The notes beneath the pieces are model-generated. The model made no database searches, was not told where the DNA came from, and saw nothing but the letters and a program-made list of their open reading frames with translations. DNA of 64,000 nucleotides from contig CAZMZW010000005.1 of assembly GCA_964571135.1 (NCBI GenBank), positions 62,001-126,000 on the forward strand. Reading direction: 5' to 3'. The position numbers were made by a program, and so were the translations under genes. Below, in pieces: positions 33,953 to 41,327 of the stretch (the first letter of the stretch is position 1; every line of letters starts with the position of its first letter). The stretch comes from CAZMZW01 sp964571135. Lineage in GTDB: Bacteria > Chloroflexota > Anaerolineae > Anaerolineales > Anaerolineaceae.

Positions 33953-34879
33953 TTAAAGCGATTTTAGCCTCTTCTCCATGTACATCAGGTCGTCAGCTTT
34001 TTTCAGCAGCAGGAGCAATGAAAATTGTCTTGTTGCTGTCGCCACACCAATCGAAATACGTAACGGCAGATCAGGGTGTTCTTCATTATGCTGTTTTAGA
34101 AAGGATTCAACCCGTTTTTGGGCATTACTGGCGGCTTTTGAGTCTGTGTTTGGCAGGATGATCGCAAATTCATCCCCGCCGATCCTGGCCTGTACATCTT
34201 CATCGCGGAAGGCAGCCCTTAATACTTTGGCTGCCCTTCTGAGTACCTCATCACCTGCCGTATGGCCATGTTTATCATTGATCGCTTTCAATCCATCCAC
34301 ATCCACCATGAATATACTTATGGGGAATTGCCGGCTATGCTCCAGGCGGCGCATCTCTTCATCAAAAAAAGAACGGTTATATAAATTGGTGAGGGTATCA
34401 TGATTACTGATAAAAACCACACTGTTTTGAGCAAGCACTCTCTCAGTGATATCGCGAATGTTGCACTGGATGATATTTTTATCTTTTACTTTATACACAT
34501 TGCTGATGAATTCCACATACATCGGCTTCCCCTTTTTAGTTTCCAGGGGCAGGTTATCGTAACGGATGTATTTTTTGGTCTTCAGTTCGATAAATGCTTC
34601 CTTGCTCGTTACGACATCTTTCAAAGGGCCAAGTTCCCAGAGCTTCAATCCAATGACCTCTGACTTCGAAAAACCAAGAATCTTGAGGATGAATGGATTC
34701 ACGTCTGTAATCTCACCTGTGCTGGCGTCCAGCAATAAAATACCATCCTGGGCAGCTTCAAATAATCTGCGGAACTTCAATTCAGATACCTTCAATTCAT
34801 TTATCAAACGTTTCTTCTCGTCTTGAGGAGATACTGTCTGTCTACGATCGCCTTTTTTATTGCCTGAGGGTTTTTTCAT
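33953..34879 (-). CDS. PAS-GGDEF diguanylate cyclase
   Basis: The start is set at ATG 34879 (GGGAG twelve bases upstream); a GTG at 34903 is possible but overlaps that site. The 308-residue protein has a charged N-terminus, a PAS domain (about 35-147; FRRLFEAAQDGILLLDASTGEI, ending in IRDITERVLAQNS) and a GGDEF domain (about 150-308). The active-site GGDEF is at 234-238, and the inhibitory I-site RxxD is at 225-228, five residues before it. It should make cyclic di-GMP from two GTP, with product feedback. No membrane helix; the PAS ligand is unknown. With the HD-GYP enzyme at 15259 it gives this window both halves of c-di-GMP turnover. Confidence 0.94.
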   Translation of the reverse strand: MKKPSGNKKGDRRQTVSPQDEKKRLINELKVSELKFRRLFEAAQDGILLLDASTGEITDVNPFILKILGFSKSEVIGLKLWELGPLKDVVTSKEAFIELKTKKYIRYDNLPLETKKGKPMYVEFISNVYKVKDKNIIQCNIRDITERVLAQNSVVFISNHDTLTNLYNRSFFDEEMRRLEHSRQFPISIFMVDVDGLKAINDKHGHTAGDEVLRRAAKVLRAAFRDEDVQARIGGDEFAIILPNTDSKAASNAQKRVESFLKQHNEEHPDLPLRISIGVATATRQFSLLLLLKKADDLMYMEKRLKSL

Positions 34880-35235
34880 ATTTACTTTTATCTCCCTTTT
34901 CACTAAATCAATCTGCTACCGTTATTGGATCAAATATACTTAGTGGCTTTTCTTACCGCGGTCAGGATGGCAAAACCTGCAAAATCCATTCCTTGGGGTG
35001 TCTGGTTAGTAGGATGAATAAATAGATTCTTTAATAATTATACAACTCTGAAAATAATATTCAAGCAAATGGATGTTCTCAGGATCATTGAGAATCATGT
35101 AGAAAGCAGTAACTGATTGGATCTGGTGAACTTTCAAGTTCGAGGAAGCCCTCGTCTGAGTTGTTTTGCAGAAGGCGATTGAAAATCTTACGAATACTCC
35201 CACCTTCACTCCCCTCATATATATATCTAACAAGA
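34880..35235. other. Intergenic region without recognised gene
   Basis: No gene is recognised. A minus-strand open frame at 35006-35341 runs through a tRNA-derived repeat and lacks a ribosome site, so it is not called. Confidence 0.5.
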
Positions 35236-35296
35236 GTGCCCCCGGAGAGATTCGAATACAATACCCACCTTGTGGGTACTCCCAACCGACAGATTC
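35236..35296 (-). repeat. tRNA-Arg 3'-end-derived repeat, isolated copy
   Basis: The plus strand reads GTGCCCCCGGAGAGATTCGAA (35236-35256), identical to the last 20 bases of the tRNA-Arg gene at 36862-36935 plus one flanking base, followed by the hairpin TACCCAC-CTT-GTGGGTA and ACTCCCAACCGA. The same arrangement recurs at 36750-36881, about 1.5 kb away. Confidence 0.85.
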
Positions 35297-35387
35297 AATA
35301 TCTGCCACTTTACCCAGTTGCGTACTAGATAAAAATTTCATAGAATTATGAGGTCAACAATGATTGAGCTTAATCCAAGGAGAAAAT

Positions 35388-35510
35388 ATGAGACGCAGAA
35401 GAGTCATCCGTGCAACAAGAGCTACAGCGAGGGCTGCCTCTTGGGTTTGGATTTGGGCTGTGCTGGCAATAATCATCATTCTTTTCTTTGTAGTACGGTG
35501 CATGCGCTAG
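35388..35510 (+). CDS. 40-residue Arg-rich single-pass membrane peptide
   Basis: ATG 35388 has a textbook AAGGAG seven bases upstream, and TAG is at 35508. The N-terminal half is strongly basic (MRRRRVIRATRATARAA, seven Arg in seventeen residues). A Trp-containing junction (SWVWIW) and one hydrophobic helix (AVLAIIIILFFVV) follow, then a short RCMR end. The basic side should stay in the cytoplasm. I recognise no family. The charge and helix pattern suits a small regulatory or membrane-active protein. It stands alone between the diguanylate cyclase and the secreted protein gene; no terminator is seen nearby. Confidence 0.65.
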   Translation: MRRRRVIRATRATARAASWVWIWAVLAIIIILFFVVRCMR

Positions 35511-35839
35511 GCATAATTTAGCATCAAGAAAAAAACATGTTTAAATTCAGGTGACTATATATATTTAACAATCAATATGTAGGAATCACGCGAAAGGGTT
35601 ATTCGGGGTTATTTTTACTAATGATTGGGTGAGCTGCCGATCCTGAAAAGGGTTTCCGTGAAATAGAAATGGACCCATCACCAAGGTTAGCCTCATGCTA
35701 TTCTGGATAATCTCACCCCAAAAGAGTACATTGAATCCAATCAACAACATTCTATACTAATTATCTCAGATGATTTGAATTTATTCAGAAATTTGCATTT
35801 TTTTCCTATTCTCTATACAATATCAAACAGGAGGCAGTC
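35511..35839. other. Intergenic region without recognised gene
   Basis: About 330 AT-rich bases with no recognisable gene, repeat or strong hairpin. The promoter of the gene at 35840 should lie at its right end (CTATACAAT near 35813). Confidence 0.4.
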
Positions 35840-36640
35840 ATGAATAAAAAATCCCGAAGTATTTTGATTTTATTGGTAACTGGTTTTTTCTTGTTAGCTC
35901 TGGTCTTTGGTAGTGGAAATAAAATTGTATTTGCGGTCCCGGAAACAGTGATTGAAAAACCTGTGGCAGCCGTCCCGACCGCAACCGTGATTGTGACACC
36001 TACGGTCACGCCCTCTAGATTTCAGACAATCACTACTTGTTCAATCACCTCAACTTTAATGCCTGAATGGAAAATAAAATTATGTGAAACATTTGATAGC
36101 AATACGAGAGGTTGGGTGGAGGGTGATCAGAGCAGTGATCTAATGAATGCCGATGCAAAAATTGTAGGCGGTAAATACATCATCGACTATGGGGGCAAGG
36201 CGGTCAAAGGATACAATACCGGCACTGGTTCAGTGATTTTGATTGGCGATGCTTCTGATTTCGCCGTCACAATTAAGGGAAAATTTGATACCGATAATAA
36301 GTATGTCGGTTGGGGTGTTGTCTTTCGCAGCAGCCAGGCTAAGGATGGCTATGCTTTTCGCATTTCTCGCGAGGGCAAGTATGGTTTTCAGCGAATTGTC
36401 GGCGGTAAATTATTCACGCTCATCCCGGCCAAAGCAACAAGTTTGATCAAAGAGGATCTGGACAACACCATTTCAATCGTTGCGAAAGGAACTCATTTCG
36501 ATTTCTATATCAATGATACTATGGTAAATTCCTATGACGATTCAAAACTGACCGGTACCAGGTTAAATTTAGCTTTATATCTGCAGGAAGGTGCCAAATC
36601 GGTCTTTGAATTTGATGAACTACTGGTGAAAACACCCTGA
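35840..36640 (+). CDS. Secreted protein with concanavalin/LamG-like C-terminal domain
   Basis: ATG with ACAGGAGG upstream. The 266-residue product has an N-terminal membrane or signal segment (about 7-33), a Pro/Thr/Val linker (about 35-60) and a beta-rich domain (about 75-264). That domain starts LCETFDSNTRGWVEGD and continues with GKYIIDYG, KYVGWGVVFRSSQAKDGYAFRIS and HFDFYINDTMVNSYDDSKLTG, the pattern of jelly-roll domains such as LamG or DUF1080 that bind or cleave sugars. No catalytic residues can be named, so a binding role is as likely as an enzymatic one. It is monocistronic with a terminator behind. Confidence 0.75.
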   Translation: MNKKSRSILILLVTGFFLLALVFGSGNKIVFAVPETVIEKPVAAVPTATVIVTPTVTPSRFQTITTCSITSTLMPEWKIKLCETFDSNTRGWVEGDQSSDLMNADAKIVGGKYIIDYGGKAVKGYNTGTGSVILIGDASDFAVTIKGKFDTDNKYVGWGVVFRSSQAKDGYAFRISREGKYGFQRIVGGKLFTLIPAKATSLIKEDLDNTISIVAKGTHFDFYINDTMVNSYDDSKLTGTRLNLALYLQEGAKSVFEFDELLVKTP

Positions 36641-36664
36641 CAATATCGTTTGACAATCGTTTGA

Positions 36665-36692
36665 AAAAAGCGGCTATTTTTGGCCGCTTTTT
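36665..36692 (+). terminator. Rho-independent terminator
   Basis: A 10-bp stem AAAAAGCGGC / GCCGCTTTTT with an 8-base loop, 24 bases after the stop of the secreted protein gene. Confidence 0.9.
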
Positions 36693-36749
36693 ATTTCTGG
36701 ATGATTTGACAACCTGACATGTTATTCATTCATTCTAACCTTGTGGGTA

Positions 36750-36881
36750 TACAATACCCACCTTGTGGGTACTCCCAACCGATCGATTCGAAATCAAGTG
36801 CCCCCGGAGAGATTCGAATACAATACCCACCTTGTGGGTACTCCAAACCGATTAATAAAGGTGCCCCCGGAGAGATTCGAA
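36750..36881 (-). repeat. Two tandem tRNA-Arg-derived units abutting the tRNA gene
   Basis: Unit 1 is 36750-36818 and unit 2 is 36819-36881. Each begins TACAATACCCACCTTGTGGG on the plus strand, continues ACTCC(C/A)AACCGAT and ends GTGCCCCCGGAGAGATTCGAA. The last 20 bases of unit 2 are the real 3' end of tRNA-Arg. Read on the minus strand, a unit is a tRNA 3' half in which the 5' strand of the T stem is replaced by a hairpin insert. A further piece of the repeat (CTTGTGGGTA) lies at 36740-36749. Confidence 0.85.
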
Positions 36882-36935
36882 CTCTCAACCGATGGATTCG
36901 AAGTCCAGTACTCTATCCAATTGAGCTACAGGGGC
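36862..36935 (-). tRNA. tRNA-Arg (anticodon UCG)
   Basis: The 74-base minus-strand sequence folds as a cloverleaf. The acceptor is GCCCCTG / CGGGGGC with discriminator A, the D arm is GCTC / GAGT, the anticodon arm is CTGGA-CTTCGAA-TCCAT with TCG at the anticodon (closing pair mismatched), and the T arm is GAGAG-TTCGAAT-CTCTC. The variable loop is short. CCA is not encoded (ACCT follows). The anticodon reads CGA and, by wobble, CGG codons. Partial copies of its 3' half lie directly behind it and at 35236. Confidence 0.95.
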
Positions 36936-36990
36936 ATTCAACAAAATTATACTTGATAGGCGTGTATTAATAAATGATGCGGAAGATCTA

Positions 36991-37242
36991 TCAGCCCTTT
37001 GTTGGGCGTTTGAAAAACCAGGTTAATCCCCCGGGACTGAAAGTAGATAATTCCCAGCCTTCTTCAGCAATTTTATTGATAGCTTTGACTACCGTCTGAT
37101 CAAAATCTGGTCTCGCTTTATTGGTAATGGCAAAAATTGATGCCTTCTCAATTTGAAATAGAGTCTTTGGCTCACGATCGGTTTCATAAAAAATAAAATT
37201 ATTGTCTGTGAAAACCATCGATGAATATTCCCATTTCTGCAT
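36991..37242 (-). CDS. DUF4177-like small protein
   Basis: An 83-residue soluble protein; GGAGG lies six bases before the ATG. It has the DUF4177 layout: KWEYSSMVF at the N-terminus, an alpha-helical VVKAINKIAEEGWELSTFSP in the last third and a final WFFKRP. Proteins of this kind are small alpha/beta domains of unknown function. It stands alone between the tRNA gene and the prepilin peptidase gene. Confidence 0.7.
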   Translation of the reverse strand: MQKWEYSSMVFTDNNFIFYETDREPKTLFQIEKASIFAITNKARPDFDQTVVKAINKIAEEGWELSTFSPGGLTWFFKRPTKG

Positions 37243-37446
37243 TTCAGCCTCCAGGATAAATTTCTCTAGTATGTATAGAAAGTATAAGACATCTTTATGA
37301 AAAAATCCGCATGTGGGGGAAGTGAAGCATAGTGGAAAGGCGTAGGACTCATAAACCCTTGGTTGTAGGTTTGCCCGGAAGAGTATTTAGCAAGATTAAC
37401 AAATCCCACTCTCGTCTAATTGATTCTAAGGACTTATCCAAAACTT

Positions 37447-38184
37447 TCACAAATAGAAAATCATTATTGCGCCAAGGATCAGAAACGGCGTAAAAGGCAG
37501 GGCGCTGGCAAACGCGCGATATCGTCTAGATAAAAGAAGTGCAAAGAATAAAACTAATGAGAATGCCCCAAATGCATAAATTGAAATCGTAATCGCTCTG
37601 AAAATTGATGGCCAGCCGGTAAGTAATCCCAGTATCAAACCAAAACATACATCGCCGAATCCAAAAGCGACCTCATCTATTTTTTGATGCCTGATTTTTC
37701 CAGCTATTGTTGTTAACGCTATCCCCAGATAATAAAATATGAGCATGATGAGGAATCCAGCGAGAGCGCCTATTATTGTCCTCAATAAACCATTCATGAT
37801 CATTCCGTAAATACAGAATAAAACAAAACCAAAAATGCTGGTTTCAAACAAAACTGCCCGATGTTCGATATCGATCACCATGATCACTCCCAGGAAAATC
37901 AAAATCGGGAGTGCTGCCCAAAAACCAAGAATGGAAAATGGAAAAAAATTGACCAGAATGCATAAAACAATTGCACTAAAAAGAACAATGATGGTCCTAG
38001 TTGACGTCCTATTGCCACATCTCGAGCATCTAAAGGAGACCAAATAATCTTTTATTGAGTAAGGCTGGTGACATACGCTGCATAAAGGCCGGGAGAAACG
38101 GCGCGAAACAGGGAGAACGTCTGAAAAATAATTAATGAGGTTGCCAATAATTCCGCCAATAATTACGATAATGATCAACGACAT
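37447..38184 (-). CDS. Prepilin peptidase (A24 family)
   Basis: A 245-residue polytopic membrane protein. Near the N-terminus two pairs of cysteines (CSVCHQPY and CSRCGN) form the zinc-binding loop of bacterial PilD-type peptidases. The two catalytic aspartates of the aspartic prepilin peptidases are visible: VIDIEHRAVLFE and FGFGDVCFG, a GxGD motif. It cleaves the leader of prepilins on the cytoplasmic face; here the likely substrates are the Flp pilin and TadE/TadG-like proteins encoded from 38824 on the opposite strand. The N-methylation domain is short but present, so it is longer than minimal TadV proteins. Confidence 0.92.
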   Translation of the reverse strand: MSLIIIVIIGGIIGNLINYFSDVLPVSRRFSRPLCSVCHQPYSIKDYLVSFRCSRCGNRTSTRTIIVLFSAIVLCILVNFFPFSILGFWAALPILIFLGVIMVIDIEHRAVLFETSIFGFVLFCIYGMIMNGLLRTIIGALAGFLIMLIFYYLGIALTTIAGKIRHQKIDEVAFGFGDVCFGLILGLLTGWPSIFRAITISIYAFGAFSLVLFFALLLSRRYRAFASALPFTPFLILGAIMIFYL

Positions 38185-38763
38185 GACATTTACCTCATTC
38201 TAATCGATGGGATGGTCTCTTCAAGTTAATGCAACTAAATAGAAAAATACAAGTGGTATTTTCATAAGAATTGATGAACCTTCTACCTAAGCCAGTAAGG
38301 TGAATGTGTTGAAGGTTAATTATTCGTATAACAAGAATATCACAACAGGCTGAAAAAAACCACAAATAATCTAATTTGATCCCTGTAGTTGTATAACTTC
38401 CTATCCTTATCATTGGGAAATTCAAGTAATATTATTCGAAATTAGGGGCCAGGTTTGAATGACCCATGGAGCTGGTGGGCAATAACCTATAGAACTTTAT
38501 GATCCGACCCTTATGTGCTCTTTTCTCCATTTTTCAATTAATACTATTGCTTTCTGAAAAACATAAAAGCTTTTGCGGTTCAATAGTTCATATTTCAGCT
38601 TGCTGTTGAACACTGTGTCCCTGGCGGAGAATTAATTCCACTTCTTATGCTTGTTGATGATCTACTCAGCCTTGAATAATCTAATTCCCATATTTACCTG
38701 CCTTTTGTCCGATTTTCACTTGACAACCATTTCAATTTTTTGCAGACAATCTAAATTTACAGC
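38185..38763. other. Intergenic region between prepilin peptidase and flp
   Basis: About 580 AT-rich bases between divergent transcription units. No gene is recognised; short open frames there lack ribosome sites. It should contain both promoters. Confidence 0.5.
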
Positions 38764-38791
38764 TTGTATTATTTCAAAGAATGGTTATAAT
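38764..38791 (+). promoter_or_regulatory. Candidate promoter of the flp pilin gene
   Basis: -10 TATAAT at 38786-38791 and a weak -35 TTGTAT at 38764-38769 (16-base spacer), 32 bases before the start codon. Confidence 0.55.
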
Positions 38792-38823
38792 GTTAAAGCA
38801 GTCTAATAAAAGAGGAGAATACG

Positions 38824-39015
38824 ATGTTATACCTGATGAAAGAGTTCTTTAGTAGAATGAGTCAACGCCAAGAAAAAGGGCAGACTTTGATCGAGTATGC
38901 TTTGATCATAGCTCTCATTATTGTTGTTGTAATTGTAGCTATGAACTTTCTTGGACCAACGATAGCTAACGCATATAACTCTATCGGAAACAGTGTGGGA
39001 GCCGCATTACCATAA
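38824..39015 (+). CDS. flp: Flp-type IVb pilin
   Basis: A 63-residue prepilin, GAGGAG upstream. A short positively charged leader ends in EKGQ|TLIEYALIIALIIVVVIV, where processing after the Gly/Gln position by the prepilin peptidase leaves the Flp signature with Glu and Tyr at the start of the hydrophobic helix. The mature part of about 45 residues is typical for Flp, the main subunit of Tad pili used for adhesion. It has its own promoter and a strong terminator, which allows it to be made in excess over the assembly proteins. Confidence 0.95.
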   Translation: MLYLMKEFFSRMSQRQEKGQTLIEYALIIALIIVVVIVAMNFLGPTIANAYNSIGNSVGAALP

Positions 39016-39029
39016 ATTAAATTACCATA

Positions 39030-39068
39030 TTTCAAAAAGAGCCTCTAAATTGGAGGCTCTTTTTGAAA
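39030..39068 (+). terminator. Rho-independent terminator after flp
   Basis: A perfect 16-bp stem TTTCAAAAAGAGCCTC / GAGGCTCTTTTTGAAA with a 7-base loop, 14 bases after the flp stop codon. Confidence 0.95.
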
Positions 39069-39258
39069 TACCTTAAGTTCATTGTTAAAAATATACTTGG
39101 GAAATCAACCGAAATTATATATTGAACCAGTATAACAATCGTCATATAATAGTATTATGATTTCGTTATCAGAGGAGAAATTTGGGGTTGGTTTTGGTTT
39201 AATTTACGACAACACTTCAATGTGTGAATCAATCCCGGTTTGGAGATTTTGATTACCA

Positions 39259-40245
39259 ATGCGGATTAATCAATGCAGAATTCCAAAAATAATTATTGCA
39301 GCAATTTTTATTGCGGCAGCTTGCCTTTTGGCAGCATGGAGTAACTTACCCGCTCCGCAAATGGGGAATGTCTCCCTCCAATCTATGTCTGCTTGTCTCA
39401 ATCGTTTGAATATCCCGACTAACGATTTGCACTGGGTCTATGTGCCGGAATCCGCGGACCAACTGCACACAGAAGAGAATTACTTTTTCCTTGCTGGGCA
39501 ATTGATTACCAGTAATAATGTGGATGTGAGTACCTGCCCTGCGGGAGGGTTGGCGATCAACGATTATGCCAATGCCTGCGGCATGGCTGCTGCCAAACCA
39601 GCCGTGATTTTTATTCAGAATATGTTGAATGAACCCATCCTGCAGGCCTGGAAAGATACGGGCGTGCCGCCGGTGCTGCTCAAGCAGCTTATCCGCATCG
39701 AGAGCCAGTTCTGGCCATCCCAGTACAACTTAACCCATTTTGGTTTCGGTCATATCACCGAAATGGGAATGCGTAACGCGCTTGACTGGAATCCTGGTCT
39801 TTACACCAAGTATTGCCCGGCCTCAGGAGGTGTAAACTGCGCCATAAAAGAAAGCATCGCTTATCAGATCCTTACCTCACTGGTGTCCACCTGCGTTTCG
39901 TGTAAATATGGTATTGACCCAGTTGCGGCGAATCGAAGCGTGGATATCCTGGCTCAAGTGCTGCTGGGCTACTGCTATCAGACTGAGCAGATGATCTATA
40001 ATGCCACCGGTTGGAATCCCATCCTGGCCGTAGACTACCCAACAATTTGGAAATTGACGCTGATGAATTACAACGCAGGTCCTGGGTGTGTGTACGCAGC
40101 CGTCGCAAAAGCTTTTGAAACCACAAAAGGTCCGATAAGATGGCCTGATATTGTTGTGCAAACTTCGGATGCACAGTGCCTCCGCGGTTTGTATTATGCC
40201 GAAAGGATTACAGCAAAATACTTCGACTTCCCGCCCTCCACGTAG
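39259..40245 (+). CDS. Lytic transglycosylase-like (SLT) protein of the pilus locus
   Basis: A 328-residue protein with an N-terminal signal or anchor segment (about 9-28). From about 135 it has the SLT/goose-lysozyme pattern: LLKQLIRIESQFWPSQYN with the catalytic Glu, FGFGHITEMG in place of GAxGLMQ, and LMNYNAGPGCVYAAV matching the AYNxGxG motif. Ten or more Cys suggest an extracytoplasmic, disulfide-bonded protein. It should open the peptidoglycan so that the pilus can pass. It lies between flp and the TadE-like genes. Only a weak ribosome site (GGAG 14 bases upstream) is visible. Confidence 0.8.
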   Translation: MRINQCRIPKIIIAAIFIAAACLLAAWSNLPAPQMGNVSLQSMSACLNRLNIPTNDLHWVYVPESADQLHTEENYFFLAGQLITSNNVDVSTCPAGGLAINDYANACGMAAAKPAVIFIQNMLNEPILQAWKDTGVPPVLLKQLIRIESQFWPSQYNLTHFGFGHITEMGMRNALDWNPGLYTKYCPASGGVNCAIKESIAYQILTSLVSTCVSCKYGIDPVAANRSVDILAQVLLGYCYQTEQMIYNATGWNPILAVDYPTIWKLTLMNYNAGPGCVYAAVAKAFETTKGPIRWPDIVVQTSDAQCLRGLYYAERITAKYFDFPPST

Positions 40246-40303
40246 AGGATGTTCAAATTTAATCCTCTACTCAATTCATGGCAATATAGGAAAAAGAACC
40301 CCT

Positions 40304-40765
40304 ATGCCAAACAAAATGAAAATCAATCAACACAAACATAGCCGCCTTCAAGGCCAGTCTCTTATGGAAATGGCTTTAATGTTACCCATCCTGCTTGTTC
40401 TGATCATTGGCGCGTTAGAGTTCGGGCGTTTATTCTATACCAAGATTGTTCTTACCAATGCTGCCCGTGAGGGTGCTTATTACTTGTCTACTCATAAATC
40501 TGATTATGATGATGTCACGGGAACCGCACCTAATACATTAATTGCCGCTCAAGCCGAAGCGAATAATTCGGGAATTTCTAATATCACAGTAGATATTACG
40601 CCCAAGAATTGTTGTATTCAAGGTGAATACAGCCTGGAGGTAACTGTGAATACTAAGGTGCACGATCTGCTCATCCTGGGTTTTTTAGGAAATGTTTTTT
40701 CAATAACCGCGACAAATTATGATGAATTTCTGCTCAGTTCTTCTGTGGAGATGATGGCTCAATGA
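40304..40765 (+). CDS. tadE: TadE-like pseudopilin
   Basis: Translation is placed at ATG 40304, with AGGAAAAAG upstream; the frame is open further back but there overlaps the transglycosylase gene. The 153-residue protein has a basic N-terminus, then QGQSLMEMALMLPILLVLIIGALEFGRLFY, the TadE signature with an acidic residue early in the hydrophobic helix, and TNAAREGAYYL. A small extracytoplasmic domain with two Cys follows. TadE-like minor pilins are cut by the prepilin peptidase and are needed for pilus assembly. The stop overlaps the next TadE-like gene (ATGA). Confidence 0.9.
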   Translation: MPNKMKINQHKHSRLQGQSLMEMALMLPILLVLIIGALEFGRLFYTKIVLTNAAREGAYYLSTHKSDYDDVTGTAPNTLIAAQAEANNSGISNITVDITPKNCCIQGEYSLEVTVNTKVHDLLILGFLGNVFSITATNYDEFLLSSSVEMMAQ

Positions 40766-41313
40766 GACTAAATAAGATGCCGTCAGGTCAGGCGTTGATC
40801 GAATTTGTGTTAATTTTCCCTTTATTGTTCTTGCTGGTGATGGGGTTATTTGATATCGGGCGAGCTGTTTTTTATTATTCCACCCTTAATTCCGCCGTAA
40901 GAGAAGGCACCCGTTATGCAATTGTTCAACCCGATTGCGATTACAGATCAAACCCCAATTCCTGCACGGGTGTGTACCCGGATTCATATAATGCTCCATG
41001 TGGTTTGGATTCATCTACTGCTCTGTGTGACTCGGATCCATCTAATGCTCTGTGTGCCGCCTTGGATTGTAAGAATGCGATATCCACAGCAAATTTAAAG
41101 ATATGTAATGAAATAAAAAATAAGTTCTTCACCGGAGAATTATCCAGCAGCACGATCTGCATTAAACATCCGGATTCCGGCACTGATGATCCCAAAATTA
41201 ATATTTACATTGATTTTATTTTCAAACCCGTTACCCCGGGGATTGCTTTAATGGGAGATTTAACCATGCATGTAAATTCCCAAATGCTGATGGCACCAAT
41301 TGCTGAACCTTAA
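40762..41313 (+). CDS. TadE-like pseudopilin with Cys-rich insert
   Basis: A 183-residue protein starting in the stop of the preceding gene. PSGQALIEFVLIFPLLFLLVMGLFDIGRAVFYY and NSAVREGTRYAI are the TadE signature. The region about 55-100 carries eight Cys with an internal repeat (SSTALCDSDPSNALCAALDC), visible also in the DNA (gctctgtgtg twice at 41020-41060). This looks like a short tandem duplication. The C-terminal part is beta-like. It probably joins the first TadE and the TadG-like protein in a minor-pilin complex. Confidence 0.88.
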   Translation: MRLNKMPSGQALIEFVLIFPLLFLLVMGLFDIGRAVFYYSTLNSAVREGTRYAIVQPDCDYRSNPNSCTGVYPDSYNAPCGLDSSTALCDSDPSNALCAALDCKNAISTANLKICNEIKNKFFTGELSSSTICIKHPDSGTDDPKINIYIDFIFKPVTPGIALMGDLTMHVNSQMLMAPIAEP

Positions 41314-41327
41314 GAGCGGAGGCCGAA

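Noticed and set aside
35006..35341. Minus-strand frame of 111 codons
   Set aside because: Its first third is translated tRNA-derived repeat, and no ribosome site is present.
36750..36881. Tandem units considered as a CRISPR array
   Set aside because: The units are tRNA-derived, only two are adjacent, there are no unique spacers of constant length and no cas genes.
36719..36970. Plus-strand frames over the tRNA region
   Set aside because: They are translations of the tRNA gene and its repeats (repeated NTHLVGTPNR-like words), not proteins.
38195..38425. Minus-strand frame of 76 codons upstream of the prepilin peptidase
   Set aside because: No ribosome site and no family pattern; it lies where the peptidase promoter is expected.
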